Source: Candidatus Symbiopectobacterium sp. NZEC151 (GTDB taxonomy: Bacteria; Pseudomonadota; Gammaproteobacteria; Enterobacterales; Enterobacteriaceae). Taken from it: a DNA stretch of 64,000 nucleotides. How positions within the stretch are numbered: the first letter of the stretch is position 1; every line of letters starts with the position of its first letter. The position numbers and the translations under genes are program-made. Below are positions 35,686-44,734 of the stretch, in pieces. The DNA lies in contig NZ_JAGFPE010000001.1 of NCBI RefSeq assembly GCF_025962655.1, positions 1,612,001 to 1,676,000 of the forward strand. Reading direction: 5' to 3'. Under the pieces are notes generated by a model that saw only the letters and a list, made by a program, of their open reading frames with translations, was not told where the DNA came from and did not search any database.

Positions 35686-36417
35686 CAGTTCTTCCTCATG
35701 CTGCGGCACCCGATGTGCCAGTTCAAAGACAAAGGCCTCTACGTCTAACGCGTCTCCTGCCTCTACCATGTAGTTTACCAGTGATATCGTCTGTTGTCTG
35801 GTCATGTAACCCGCCAACAATAGCGTTACCAGTCTGTCCATCAGCTCCGCCAGATCGCGCTGACGAATATGCTTTTGCAACAGAGTCAGTGCTGCCATGC
35901 TGCGATGCTCCATGATCTCATCATCCGGGATCACTGTGACATCAACCAGCGGAAAAGGCTTACTGTAAAGCCGTTCAGCCACATCAGGGTAATCAAATCC
36001 GGCTAACCAGTTGGTGGAATACGGATAGGGGCTGGTGCTGCCTGCATAAAACAGTATCGGGATCACCAGCGGTAATGTCTTGTGTTTCGCGTCAAGATAC
36101 TTTTGCATGGCCGCGATGGCGTATCTCATCAGGCGAAATGCCATGTGCTTGTCCGCTGAGCTTTGGTGCTCAATCAGCACATGAATGTACCCTTCCCCTA
36201 CCCGCGTTTTTACACTGTAGAGCACATCGCTGAAGTAGGCGCGCAGGTCATCTTCAATAAAAGAGCCTGACTCGAGTTTCAGAGTGGTAAGGTCACACAA
36301 CTCCCGCAATTCGCCAGGCAAATGCAGTTGCATAAAATCTCTGGCGGTATCCGAGTTGGTCAGAAACTGTTTGAAAGTCGCATCATGGGGCGTCGGCGTG
36401 TTGCTGCTCTTTTTCAT
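35527..36417 (-). CDS. Rpn-family recombination-promoting nuclease (PD-(D/E)XK)
   Basis: The 296-residue protein has the Rpn/YhgA-like fold: HDATFKQFLTNSDTARDF at the N-terminus, then Asp64 in SDVLYSV and Glu83-x-Gln85 in VLIEHQSS forming the PD-(D/E)XK-type active site, and LPLVIPILFYAG. Rpn proteins are DNA endonucleases that stimulate RecA-independent recombination and act in phage defence. The C-terminal tail (residues 245-296) is helical and is preceded by an internal start signal (listed separately). An orphan tail follows downstream, and a broken Ner-like gene lies upstream. Confidence 0.9.
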   Translation of the reverse strand: MKKSSNTPTPHDATFKQFLTNSDTARDFMQLHLPGELRELCDLTTLKLESGSFIEDDLRAYFSDVLYSVKTRVGEGYIHVLIEHQSSADKHMAFRLMRYAIAAMQKYLDAKHKTLPLVIPILFYAGSTSPYPYSTNWLAGFDYPDVAERLYSKPFPLVDVTVIPDDEIMEHRSMAALTLLQKHIRQRDLAELMDRLVTLLLAGYMTRQQTISLVNYMVEAGDALDVEAFVFELAHRVPQHEEELMTIAQRLEQKGMEKGGREAMLKVIRNMRQNGMDDAAVMKLTGLTKEELAKLR

Positions 36418-36567
36418 TGCGCCAGGCTCAATAAATCGTCTGTCACGATGTTAACAATCCTGACCTCTCAGCTTCGTCAAAGAGAATGTGATAGCAGCTA
36501 ACGCGCTGCGCTTGTTGGCTCCTGACGGAATATCTATGAAATAGGTATCCCGTCAGGAGCGCTGAAC

Positions 36568-36822
36568 TCAAAACACTGACCCACAACTCTCCTTGTCCAC
36601 CATGACTACGTTGAATGTTTCGATAGCGCTAAGGCCAGATTTTTCCGGTTGTGTGTTTAACGCATCGGCAATCAGGCGTTCTCCTTTGGGCCAGTGTCGG
36701 GCTAACGTATTCGCTAACGTTGAATATTGAAAACGGAGAAAGAAGGATAAATGTGGTTGAATTTGTTCACATCGCCAGCCTGTTATTGGTAGATCCCTTA
36801 GCGGTTCAAATAAAATAATCAT
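36568..36822 (-). pseudogene. Decayed Ner-like DNA-binding gene
   Basis: The frame contains STLANTLARHWPKGERLIADALNTQPEK, a clear match to the Ner/Nlp helix-turn-helix of the intact gene at 63553-63816. After PEK a one-base loss in an A-run shifts the frame; in the next frame the expected IWPSRY appears as IWP-stop-RY. The N-terminal part is also unlike the family. It is a non-functional copy. Confidence 0.75.
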
Positions 36823-37104
36823 TAAATAACATGGTGGTATTCCTAATAGTCCGGAACCTCACCTGATGGCTGGATTTATTATTCACTAACAATATGATCT
36901 ACTCCCTAATTATCTCAAATGCTCCGACATCAAAACCCGTATTAAGCACTGAATGATCCTTAATACGGGTTCATGTACTTTCTCTCCTGCGCCTTATGTG
37001 TTGTTGTATTAATACACATGGCACTTTGTGAACTGAGGAGAAAAAAATGACACCCCATCCGTTGTTGTGTTTAAAACAAGTAAAAATCAGGAGGATGAAT
37101 AGCC

Positions 37105-37689
37105 ATGATCCCCTCACTCAACTACATCATATTGATTAATGTTTTGCGCGCGTTAAAAAATGGGAACATTCGTTACTGCGAAAAATTAGGTTTCAATCAC
37201 GATGAAATGATAGCGATCAACCGAATGACACTGGATGAATTTTTTATTATCAGCAGAGCATCTACCCAGTTTATGAATGTGAGAATTCACCATGAGGCTT
37301 TGCACCGTCTTCTGATCCAATCCGGTAAAGAGGTGGAACTTCAGCATCAAATTAACCGGGCAATTTCGCTTGGCGGTTCACTTGAACTTATAAACCGGTA
37401 TTTTGGCCTTACCTGTCACGAAACGTGCGCCCGTCGCCGATTGCTCGGTATCCGAGTTGCGCAGGGAAGAACGCCGCATCCGGATGAAAATACCGATAGC
37501 GCTATCTGGCTACGCTGGCAAAAGCAAGGTACGGAGAACATCGAATCACTCCACGCACTCGATACCATGATGCAAATCACCGAAGAACTCTCTGGTGTTA
37601 GTGATGCTCCGAGCCTTACTGCCGTCTGGCATCGCATCACTCGTTGTGAAAAGGAGACGTTAATCAGGAGAAAAGCGCATGCCGGATGA
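37105..37689 (+). CDS. DUF2857-like protein of integrative elements
   Basis: The 194-residue protein resembles DUF2857 proteins of genomic islands and ICEs: ALKNGNIRYCEKLGFNHDEMIAINRMTLDEF, then GGSLELINRYFGLTCHETCARRRLLGI, which looks like a flagellar-regulator-like or helix-turn-helix region. GGAGG precedes the ATG. It overlaps the following zinc-finger gene by 11 bp. In other elements this family lies in the replication/partition part, which is otherwise missing here. The function is unknown. Confidence 0.7.
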   Translation: MIPSLNYIILINVLRALKNGNIRYCEKLGFNHDEMIAINRMTLDEFFIISRASTQFMNVRIHHEALHRLLIQSGKEVELQHQINRAISLGGSLELINRYFGLTCHETCARRRLLGIRVAQGRTPHPDENTDSAIWLRWQKQGTENIESLHALDTMMQITEELSGVSDAPSLTAVWHRITRCEKETLIRRKAHAG

Positions 37690-37888
37690 CATCGACCGCG
37701 ATCAGGAATTTAATGAGCAGCAGTTGGAAGCAATGATTGAAAAAAACCGTTTTAAACCAGCTGTAACACCTTCGCTATTTCATTGCCGACGCTGTGGTGA
37801 CCCCATTCCAGACAAACGCCGCCAGACCTTGCCCGGTGTGACCACGTGTATTGATTGCCAGACCCAGATTGAATGTAAGCGTTGTTAG
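37679..37888 (+). CDS. TraR/DksA-type C4 zinc-finger protein
   Basis: The 69-residue protein has an N-terminal helix with DRDQEFNEQQLEAMIEKNR and a C4 zinc finger, CRRCGDPIPDKRR...CIDCQ, as in TraR/DksA/YbiI. Such proteins insert into the RNA polymerase secondary channel and change promoter choice; TraR does this for conjugative plasmids. It overlaps the DUF2857 gene and was probably acquired with it. Confidence 0.88.
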   Translation: MPDDIDRDQEFNEQQLEAMIEKNRFKPAVTPSLFHCRRCGDPIPDKRRQTLPGVTTCIDCQTQIECKRC

Positions 37889-38001
37889 CCACACCACCTA
37901 CAGTAGAATGGCTGCACACGATGAAGTTGCAAACTCAAACTATTTCTCGTCAGAATACACAGATAAATATTTTCACCTTCTGACCAGGCGTTAATAAAAG
38001 G

Positions 38002-38571
38002 ATGAGCCAGCCGATGGAAATTATTCTGATGCGTCACGGTAAACCCAGTTTTACTGGTGCCCGAAAAGTAACTACGCATGAAATGGCCAGTTGGATTCAG
38101 CAATACGATCTTTCTTGTATCGGCAGTGATCAACCACCAGAAGCCTGTCGAGTGCAGGCTCACAGGGCGTTAGTGGTTTTCAGCAGCCCCCTTCCCAGAG
38201 CAATGTCTTCTGCACGCAATCTCAATGTTGAGCCTGAGATAATCGATAACGTATTCAGGGAAGCAGGGTTGCCTGTATATCTGATCCCTGTTGTTAAGTT
38301 ATCTCCCTTCAGTTGGGTTATTTTTTTCCGTCTGATGTGGCTTTGCGGTATGTCACAAAAGGCGGAATCTTTAGCGATGGCAAAAAGGCGCGCACATCAA
38401 GCTACAGGTATGCTGGTAGAGCATGCCAGAGAGAACACCGGGCCCGTGCTGCTGATAGGGCACGGAATTATGAACCGTCTTATTGCTAATGAATTGATAT
38501 CATTGGGCTGGAAAAAGCGTACCCGTGCCGGTAAAGGATACTGGGAGGCAGGCGTTTATGAGTTCTTTTAG
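38002..38571 (+). CDS. Histidine phosphatase-family protein
   Basis: The 189-residue protein starts MSQPMEIILMRHGKP, with the phosphate-binding RHG motif (His12), SSPLPRAMSSARNL as the second Arg-containing loop, and LLIGHGIMNRLIANEL supplying the second active-site His. It belongs to the histidine phosphatase (phosphoglycerate mutase-like) superfamily. Substrates in the group range from phosphoproteins to small molecules. A hydrophobic stretch (FSWVIFFRLMWLCG) in the middle is odd and may contact a membrane. The gene has AAAGG before the ATG and is isolated. Confidence 0.8.
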   Translation: MSQPMEIILMRHGKPSFTGARKVTTHEMASWIQQYDLSCIGSDQPPEACRVQAHRALVVFSSPLPRAMSSARNLNVEPEIIDNVFREAGLPVYLIPVVKLSPFSWVIFFRLMWLCGMSQKAESLAMAKRRAHQATGMLVEHARENTGPVLLIGHGIMNRLIANELISLGWKKRTRAGKGYWEAGVYEFF

Positions 38572-38664
38572 CATAGCCCCTCAGTATGGTTGCCCCTCAA
38601 GAGCGTAAAGCGGGCTTATTATTTTGGTGTGTTTATCAACAAGGAGTGGCTTTGCTTGAATACT

Positions 38665-39150
38665 TCAGTCGACACCACCGGCAAGCTCATCTAAAGTTTG
38701 ACCAAAAACTCGATGGTAGTTAACGCTCTTGATAACCTGAGCACCGAGAGACTCATAAAACTTTTGCGCCAATGGATCTGCTGCCACCGATAACCAATCG
38801 AGTTGAAAGCACCCCTGCTCTTGAGCACGGCTTGCGATAAAACCCATCAGCTTTCTGCCAATTCCTGCCCTTCTGAAAGGAGCAGAAACAAACAGCTCTT
38901 TGATAAACATTTGCCCACTGAAACGTGGCGAGGGGTACATCACTGAAACACATGAAAACGCAGCGATGACGCCATCACAAACCACTTTATGAACTTCAGT
39001 ACTGGAGCCAACTGCAAAGACCTTATCCTTCAGATAAGCGGACATGTCACTCCTGGACAGGCAAAGTTTTTGGTTATAGTAGGTTTCCATTTCGATAAAA
39101 ATATCAGCCAAATCATCATATTCGTATGGTTTGCAGATAGTGATATCCAT
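38665..39150 (-). CDS. GNAT-family N-acetyltransferase
   Basis: The 161-residue protein has the GNAT acetyl-CoA site in ELFVSAPFRRAGIGRKLMGFI, followed by LDWLSVAADPLAQKFYESLGAQVI. GNAT enzymes transfer acetyl groups to small amines or proteins; the substrate cannot be told. Similar enzymes provide resistance to amino-containing toxins. It is a single cargo gene convergent with the phosphatase gene. Confidence 0.85.
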   Translation of the reverse strand: MDITICKPYEYDDLADIFIEMETYYNQKLCLSRSDMSAYLKDKVFAVGSSTEVHKVVCDGVIAAFSCVSVMYPSPRFSGQMFIKELFVSAPFRRAGIGRKLMGFIASRAQEQGCFQLDWLSVAADPLAQKFYESLGAQVIKSVNYHRVFGQTLDELAGGVD

Positions 39151-39755
39151 CTATGCTTCCTAAGAAAAATGTAAACATTCATCATAGCCTAACGACAAGC
39201 CAAAGTGGTGGCGCTATCACCAAAGATCGCTACAGCGCATCTTTAAAACTGCCAGAGCGCTAATGTTTGCGATTAGCATTTAGCTGCTTTCAGCAGCTAT
39301 GAGCGGACGTTCTTGTGCTAAGCAGGTAGTTTGATTACAGCGAAACTATTCATTGTAAAGTACATCGAAAAAATACTAATCATTTGTCTAAAACCATAAC
39401 TAATTTAACCATCAGGAAATTAAAAATATGAGCATGCGTTTATGCAGGGATAACCGAAAAAAAGTACGAAACACTCCTCGTCGTATAGAACTACTTAATC
39501 GTTAGGCAGAAATTTTTTCACCCCAATCGTTAAACAGGACGATTTATTTTTATCAGCCTGAGACCCAGCGTGATGAGTCGGTTATTTAAGCTCGGATTGA
39601 GATGACGAATGGCGCACGATAAAAAAATTCAGGAAAAACACTACTGATACAGAATTTTCTATAGAAGACATTGTACTGAAGACGGCTGATTTTTCATATC
39701 CATTATACCGTTTAATCAAAAAAACATACAGTCTGGAACTTGCTTTCAGACTGAT
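39151..39755. other. Non-coding stretch with a small hairpin
   Basis: About 600 bp without a convincing gene. A perfect hairpin, TAGCTGCT-TTC-AGCAGCTA, lies at 39281-39299. The remaining sequence is AT-rich and shows no coding frame with a start signal, no insertion sequence and no clear repeat. Confidence 0.5.
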
Positions 39756-40523
39756 TCAGAGAATGGAAATCCCCATCCGCCCGATGAGAAACAGTAATAG
39801 TATAAGAAAGAAGACCCTGATAAATCCACTACCATATCGCAAGGCTAAAAATACACCTGTAACAGCCCCTGCAACATTACAAATACCGACTACACCTCCT
39901 ATTACCCACAATACATTCCCTGACGGTACAAAAAAACACAGTGCGGCAGTAAAAGTCCCAAGATTTATTAATTTGGCTGATGCAGATGCATTCAGAAAAT
40001 CAAAGCCAAAACATTTAACAAAAGCAAACAATAATAGACTTCCACTGCCTGCGCCAAAGATGCCATCATAAAATCCGATAAAAGCGCCTAACACTATCCC
40101 CAACAGTATCTCTTTCAGACCAATACTGATATCAGCATGTAGCCGTCCCAGATCCTTTTTTATGAAGGTATAGACTGCCATAACAATAAGAATTACAAAA
40201 ATCAGATACTCCATAAACTCTCTTGGTATAAGAGAGACAGTGTATGCTCCAGCGAATGAAAAAATAAACGCGGCACCCATTGTTGGGATAATGAGTCTCC
40301 ATATAATCTTTACCCGGCGGAGATACCCAGAGATAGAAAATGTGTTCCCGAGTAGTACTGCCAATTTATTGGTACCAAAAATCGTTGCCAGGCTGGAGCT
40401 AGGTAAAGCATGAATGAGAGCAGGAATTTGAACAAGCCCTCCGCCACCAACCGCAGCATCGATCAGGCCACCACAGAAAGCAAAGCCTCCCAATGCAAAA
40501 AGAGAAATATCAATATTCAACAC
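39756..40523 (-). CDS. TauE/SafE-family membrane exporter
   Basis: The 255-residue protein has about eight membrane helices with the two TauE/SafE half-motifs, GGLIDAAVGGGGLVQIPAL and GAFIGFYDGIFGAGSGSLLL. The family (YfcA, TauE) exports sulphite, sulphonates or other organic anions. It lies 120 bp after the haem-oxygenase-like gene on the same strand and may export its product. Confidence 0.88.
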   Translation of the reverse strand: MLNIDISLFALGGFAFCGGLIDAAVGGGGLVQIPALIHALPSSSLATIFGTNKLAVLLGNTFSISGYLRRVKIIWRLIIPTMGAAFIFSFAGAYTVSLIPREFMEYLIFVILIVMAVYTFIKKDLGRLHADISIGLKEILLGIVLGAFIGFYDGIFGAGSGSLLLFAFVKCFGFDFLNASASAKLINLGTFTAALCFFVPSGNVLWVIGGVVGICNVAGAVTGVFLALRYGSGFIRVFFLILLLFLIGRMGISIL

Positions 40524-40643
40524 TTATTACAGCCCCCGCAAATGCATTAAAGACATATTTTAAATTTATTTCTTCTGTAACACCTGAGCATTGTTTCCTG
40601 CCTCATAACAGACAACGAAAAATACGATAGCAAGTTCTTTATT

Positions 40644-41621
40644 TCAGTGAGTCAGAACGTTTTGTAATGCAGAAAAGGCGATGCCAACTCTTCTGTTATA
40701 ATCAAGCATGACATGCTTAAGTCGTTCTGTATTGAATGAAAGCTTCGCGATACGACTAAAGGCCTGTAACGCGGCCAGCGCATGTAAACCATGCCTGTTT
40801 TCTACCTCCCCGGCATGCCCAATGACGTAACCTTTGGCGTTACGAAGCGCTTTGGTGTCCTCATTTAACGACGCATTAAAGGACAATAATTTCCCCTCTA
40901 TAAACTGGGCAAGAAAATTGTATTCGCGTCCGTTCCAGAGTTCAGATGCGACAGAGACCATCATGGCATCCACGACAGACTGCTGATATTCAGTAGAATG
41001 CATTGCAGACTTATGTTTTGCAATGCCGGTATTGTAGAGGAAATCAGAGAATTCATTACACTCATTGATTTTATATTGATCATCAACCCAGGCTGAAGCC
41101 CCAAAAGCATTTGTCATATATTTATACATTCCGTCATGCCCCTTTTGACCAAGACCAAAGTCATCTTTTGATACTTCATGCATATGGGCCAGCACGTTAT
41201 GATAGATAGCCTGATTTTCTTGTGAAATGTAAAGTGCGTCAGCGGATAGACGCATGATTATTTTTCCGGATACCAGGCTCGTCGTTTTGTGCGTTTCATT
41301 CCAGCCGTTGAAAAAGCTGAGGACTCCGGGTTCAACTTTTTCCGTTTTCAGAAAGGCAAGAAAAGTCCCTTCCGCATAAGCCTGAGCCTCCTGGGTTATT
41401 TCATGACAAAGAACGTCGTACATCATATTCTGAAGTTCTTTAACATGTTCAATATACACGGAGATGGGTGGCCTGCGAGCATCTCCGGCTATCCATCGAC
41501 CAGGCAGTTTTAACATTGCGATATGTTCAGGCAAACCATCGACGAATACCTCCCCCAGTTCCTGCATAGAAAAAGGTTTAGTTGATATGTCATTACTACA
41601 TTGCATAGATAATGAAATCAT
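40644..41621 (-). CDS. Haem-oxygenase-like diiron oxidase (iron-containing redox enzyme) candidate
   Basis: The 325-residue protein shows a pattern typical of haem-oxygenase-like oxidases: HNVLAHMHEVSKDDFGLGQKGHDGMYKYM (residues about 141-169), matching the E-x3-D-x-G-x-G...H signature, and a later ENRHGLHAL (His277, His280) that could supply the remaining iron ligands. The family includes UndA, BesC and SznF, which use a diiron site for unusual oxidations of amino or fatty acids. ATG 41619-41621 has GAGGTGG upstream; an in-frame start seven codons earlier is weaker. It pairs with a TauE exporter and a divergent LysR regulator. The substrate is unknown; the family call rests on motif reading. 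Confidence 0.65.
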   Translation of the reverse strand: MISLSMQCSNDISTKPFSMQELGEVFVDGLPEHIAMLKLPGRWIAGDARRPPISVYIEHVKELQNMMYDVLCHEITQEAQAYAEGTFLAFLKTEKVEPGVLSFFNGWNETHKTTSLVSGKIIMRLSADALYISQENQAIYHNVLAHMHEVSKDDFGLGQKGHDGMYKYMTNAFGASAWVDDQYKINECNEFSDFLYNTGIAKHKSAMHSTEYQQSVVDAMMVSVASELWNGREYNFLAQFIEGKLLSFNASLNEDTKALRNAKGYVIGHAGEVENRHGLHALAALQAFSRIAKLSFNTERLKHVMLDYNRRVGIAFSALQNVLTH

Positions 41622-41785
41622 ATATCCACCTCGGTTATTCACGAACTAAAAATATTAAAGACCTCTGAACCATTTATTGGAAAATGGATGATAAAGTTAT
41701 TTTTTTATTACAGCATTTCAAATAATATCTGATTCCACCTCCAGGCATTGTACGGTGATTGATTAATACACTACAACTGACTTAT

Positions 41786-41804
41786 AGTGAGTTAATTATT
41801 CACT
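41786..41804. promoter_or_regulatory. Candidate LysR operator
   Basis: The arms AGTGA (41786-41790) and TCACT (41800-41804) form an inverted repeat with 9 bases between, in the gap between the divergent oxidase and LysR genes. A third TAGTGAG copy follows directly. This fits a LysR-type recognition site with an adjoining activation half-site. Confidence 0.5.
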
Positions 41805-41823
41805 TTTAGTGAGGTGTAAAGGG

Positions 41824-42693
41824 ATGGATATATCTCAGCTGAAAATGTTTAAAACCGTTGCCGAGCAGGGTAGTATCGCCAGAGCATCCGAAAGACTGCA
41901 CTGTGTTCCCTCAAATATCACAAACAGAATCAAGCTCCTGGAAACGGAACTGGGTGTTTCTCTTTTCATCCGTAAGGGGCGCGGACTGGTCATCACACCT
42001 TCGGGAGAAATACTGCTGGAGTACGCCAGCAAAATACTGACTTACTGCCAGGAAGCCCGCCAGGCACTTAAGCCCTCATCAGAACCTGGAGGGGTCCTGC
42101 GGATCGGAGCTATCGAATCTGCAGCAACAGGACGGCTACCGATGGTTCTTCCAAAATTCAACCAGAGCTATCCCGCAGTCCAGGTGCAATTCAGTACAGG
42201 GACATGGCAACAGTTAGTCAGCGATGTCGCCGAACTTAAACTCGATTGCGCGGTTATCGCGACAAAGGATGACCATCCGGATATCACTTATGTGAAAGCC
42301 CACCAAGAATCACTGGTATTGATTGCTTCTCCTTTTACAGGAAAGATATCAGCGCCTCAGGATCTAGAAGGTAGACACCTTTACATGTGGCCTCACGGGT
42401 GCCCTTACCGCCAGGCCCTGGAGCGTTGGGTAAATCAGCATCAGATCACAGTCGATATCACCAGCATTGCAAGTTATGGAACTATTCTTGGGTGTGTCAG
42501 TTCCGGTACAGGTGTCTCGCTGGTACCTGCTGGCTTTTTTGAGCAGTTTAAAAGAACCGGTAATATCAGGGGGTATACAGTTAGCGAGTTATTTCCCGTA
42601 CAAACTTACTTTATAAAAAATAGCAGAATAGACCTTCATCACGCACGTAATGCGTTTGAAACGTTATTGCGTGCAGAATTAAACAATGTGTGA
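41824..42693 (+). CDS. LysR-family transcriptional regulator
   Basis: The 289-residue protein has a LysR helix-turn-helix (MDISQLKMFKTVAEQGSIAR...CVPSNITNRIKLLETELGV) and a ligand-binding domain with GVLRIGAIESAATGRLP, LKLDCAVIATKDD and SIASYGTILGCVSSGTGVSLVP. It is divergent from the oxidase-exporter pair and very likely controls them in response to their substrate. ATG 41824 gives the usual N-terminus; a start five codons upstream is possible. Confidence 0.9.
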   Translation: MDISQLKMFKTVAEQGSIARASERLHCVPSNITNRIKLLETELGVSLFIRKGRGLVITPSGEILLEYASKILTYCQEARQALKPSSEPGGVLRIGAIESAATGRLPMVLPKFNQSYPAVQVQFSTGTWQQLVSDVAELKLDCAVIATKDDHPDITYVKAHQESLVLIASPFTGKISAPQDLEGRHLYMWPHGCPYRQALERWVNQHQITVDITSIASYGTILGCVSSGTGVSLVPAGFFEQFKRTGNIRGYTVSELFPVQTYFIKNSRIDLHHARNAFETLLRAELNNV

Positions 42694-42768
42694 ATTTTCT
42701 ACGGCCATAATCAGCACATCACACTGGAAGGCGACGTCTGAAAACTATCTTCACCGCAATGATGCTTG

Positions 42769-43827
42769 TCATCGAACATTCGAGGACATTATCGCCTTCA
42801 TATCACTGGAAAGCGCCTCTGCCCGCTTTTCCAAGGCAGCTAACATGAGGTCTTTTTTATCTTTTACTTTAACTAGATAATAGAAAGGTTCACTATTAGT
42901 GCAGGTTAAACGATAGATTGTAAAGTCATCATCATGCGGTATTAATGCGCGATAGTTTCCTTCAGAGATAAACATAAAACGGGTATCAGGATGTTCGCCA
43001 AGCAACATATATTCATTATTGCAATAAAACGTATCGCGCGTATCATACTTCATAGCCAATTCGAAACCAAATTTTAAGATAGACAGCGCCTGTACATCAA
43101 GTGCGATACATGAAATATAGCCAATCATATACAGCGGAGCAAAAATAGACATTGAATAGGTCATGTTAAAAGAAGGATTTCTTTTTATTCTTTTTGCTTG
43201 CGAGGTGATAGAAGATAAGATAGTAATAAAAACAAACCAAATAATGTAATAGAAGATAAAAATTAAAAATAAAGCTGCAACTACCGTTATGAGTTTATTA
43301 AGTGTAGTATCAAAAGGAATGTCAAACGAATTAGATATTAGTGAACGTGCGAGATAGTACGAGATCAATGAAACGATTAGCCATGAATATTTAACTCCTA
43401 GTTTTACTCTCAGAGCCATTGTTTTTTCTTTATTATCGATCGATTTTATATGAGATACGACAGTGTAGATAATTGACAGTGCAGTTATAAAGATCAGCGC
43501 ATTCGGAATGACGATGCTGGTATAATTGGAAATATCAAAGGAAATACAGGTTACCAAAAATAGCAATGCTGAAAGCAATGCCGCTCTTGGCGTTTTTTTA
43601 TGATTATTCCGGAATCGAGTGACAGATTGATTAAACGATGTTTTATTCCAGTAAAAGTGCACGATTTGTCCGCTAAGGATAATCATCCCTAACCAAACAA
43701 TAATGGGATATAGCTGTGTGGTCTGCGGCGTAACGAAGAGCACTGCCATATAGAACAATAAAAAATGCGCGACACCGAAGTTTAATGAACCCCATATTTT
43801 TTTCATAGAAGGTCTGTTTACAATCAA
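42769..43827 (-). CDS. Hypothetical multi-pass membrane protein
   Basis: The protein of about 350 residues has seven to eight membrane segments in the first 260 residues and a soluble C-terminal part with FCNNEYMLLGEHPDTRFMFISEGNYRALIPHDDDFTIYRLTC. The frame begins with TTG 43825-43827 after GGGG; an ATG seven codons in is the other choice. Low GC and AT-rich codons suggest recent transfer. I do not recognise the family. It sits alone between the LysR locus and the conjugation operon. Confidence 0.6.
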   Translation of the reverse strand: MIVNRPSMKKIWGSLNFGVAHFLLFYMAVLFVTPQTTQLYPIIVWLGMIILSGQIVHFYWNKTSFNQSVTRFRNNHKKTPRAALLSALLFLVTCISFDISNYTSIVIPNALIFITALSIIYTVVSHIKSIDNKEKTMALRVKLGVKYSWLIVSLISYYLARSLISNSFDIPFDTTLNKLITVVAALFLIFIFYYIIWFVFITILSSITSQAKRIKRNPSFNMTYSMSIFAPLYMIGYISCIALDVQALSILKFGFELAMKYDTRDTFYCNNEYMLLGEHPDTRFMFISEGNYRALIPHDDDFTIYRLTCTNSEPFYYLVKVKDKKDLMLAALEKRAEALSSDMKAIMSSNVR

Positions 43828-44445
43828 GTTACCCCATTGAGTTTTATACTTAGCATTTATAACAGATGCCAGCGAGATAGGAAATTAAATTATGCTCACG
43901 AAAAGGAAAAAAGTGAATTACAACACATTTAACAGATATATCAGAGGATATGTTCTCAAATTTTCTTCAACCGTCATCCTCTGAACAACGCATTTTAGGT
44001 AATGCCTGATACATTCAAGCGGTGAAACCTATTAACCATGCAGCAATAGCCATTAATTCCCCCTTCTGATACAAAGCAGCCGACCAGATTAAGCGCGCAA
44101 CTAAACCACAAAAACATCAGTCCCTATCTGAACTAATACCACTAACCCACTCTAAAAACTCCCCTTTTTTCTTTCACTTTTCCAATCTGAGTTTCCCCTA
44201 TCGAAACAGCTCCCCCTAGCGCACCCTACTCTCGCCAGCAAAGTCTGGAGAACCACAGGGATGTCTATTCGTCTCGGTAAAGTATCGCTCTTTAACAACA
44301 GGGACCGGGCTGTCACATAACCACAATTCAGGGTGCCGCTGAATGTCCTCGCTGACCCGTTAGAACCGGAATGCAGGATCGGGATGTGACCTGTTTATTG
44401 CCTCAATACCTTGCCGTTATCTGTCATTAATAAGGAGCCGCCCCC
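43828..44445. promoter_or_regulatory. Upstream region of the conjugation operon
   Basis: About 620 bp without a convincing gene. The first half is AT-rich. The last 180 bp become GC-richer and include a boxA-like sequence (listed separately), so the main promoter of the type IV secretion operon is probably here. No lytic transglycosylase (VirB1) gene is present. Confidence 0.55.
44287..44298 (+). promoter_or_regulatory. boxA-like antitermination site before the T4SS operon
   Basis: GCTCTTTAACAA matches the ribosomal RNA boxA core (TGCTCTTTAACA) except for its first base. It lies about 150 bp before virB2 on the coding strand. A second copy stands at 63937-63948. BoxA binds NusB/NusE and prevents early termination, which would suit a long operon. 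Confidence 0.5.
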
Positions 44446-44724
44446 ATGCACAAGCGAGAATATTGGACCACGATGTTCATCACCCTATTCATTTCAGCGC
44501 AGGCGCTGGCCGCTGACAGCGGTTTTACCAAAGCCAACGACACGCTGAACCATACCTCCGCAGGCCTGCTCGGTCTGGCCGCAGCCACCATCACGTTAGC
44601 CACCATGTGGATTGGCTACAAGGTGCTGTTTGACGGCAAAAGCCTGCACGACATGCGCAACGTGATCATTGGGGCCATCCTGATTGTCGGTGCCTCCGGC
44701 TTCGGTGCCTATTGGGCGTCATAG
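44446..44724 (+). CDS. virB2: VirB2-like conjugative pilin
   Basis: The 92-residue protein has a long signal sequence ending AQALAADS and two hydrophobic helices (TSAGLLGLAAATITLATMWIGYKVLF and NVIIGAILIVGASGFGAYW), the plan of VirB2/TrbC pilins. AAGGAG precedes the ATG. It opens the type IV secretion operon that continues to 54 kb. Confidence 0.85.
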   Translation: MHKREYWTTMFITLFISAQALAADSGFTKANDTLNHTSAGLLGLAAATITLATMWIGYKVLFDGKSLHDMRNVIIGAILIVGASGFGAYWAS

Positions 44725-44734
44725 GAGAAAACCG

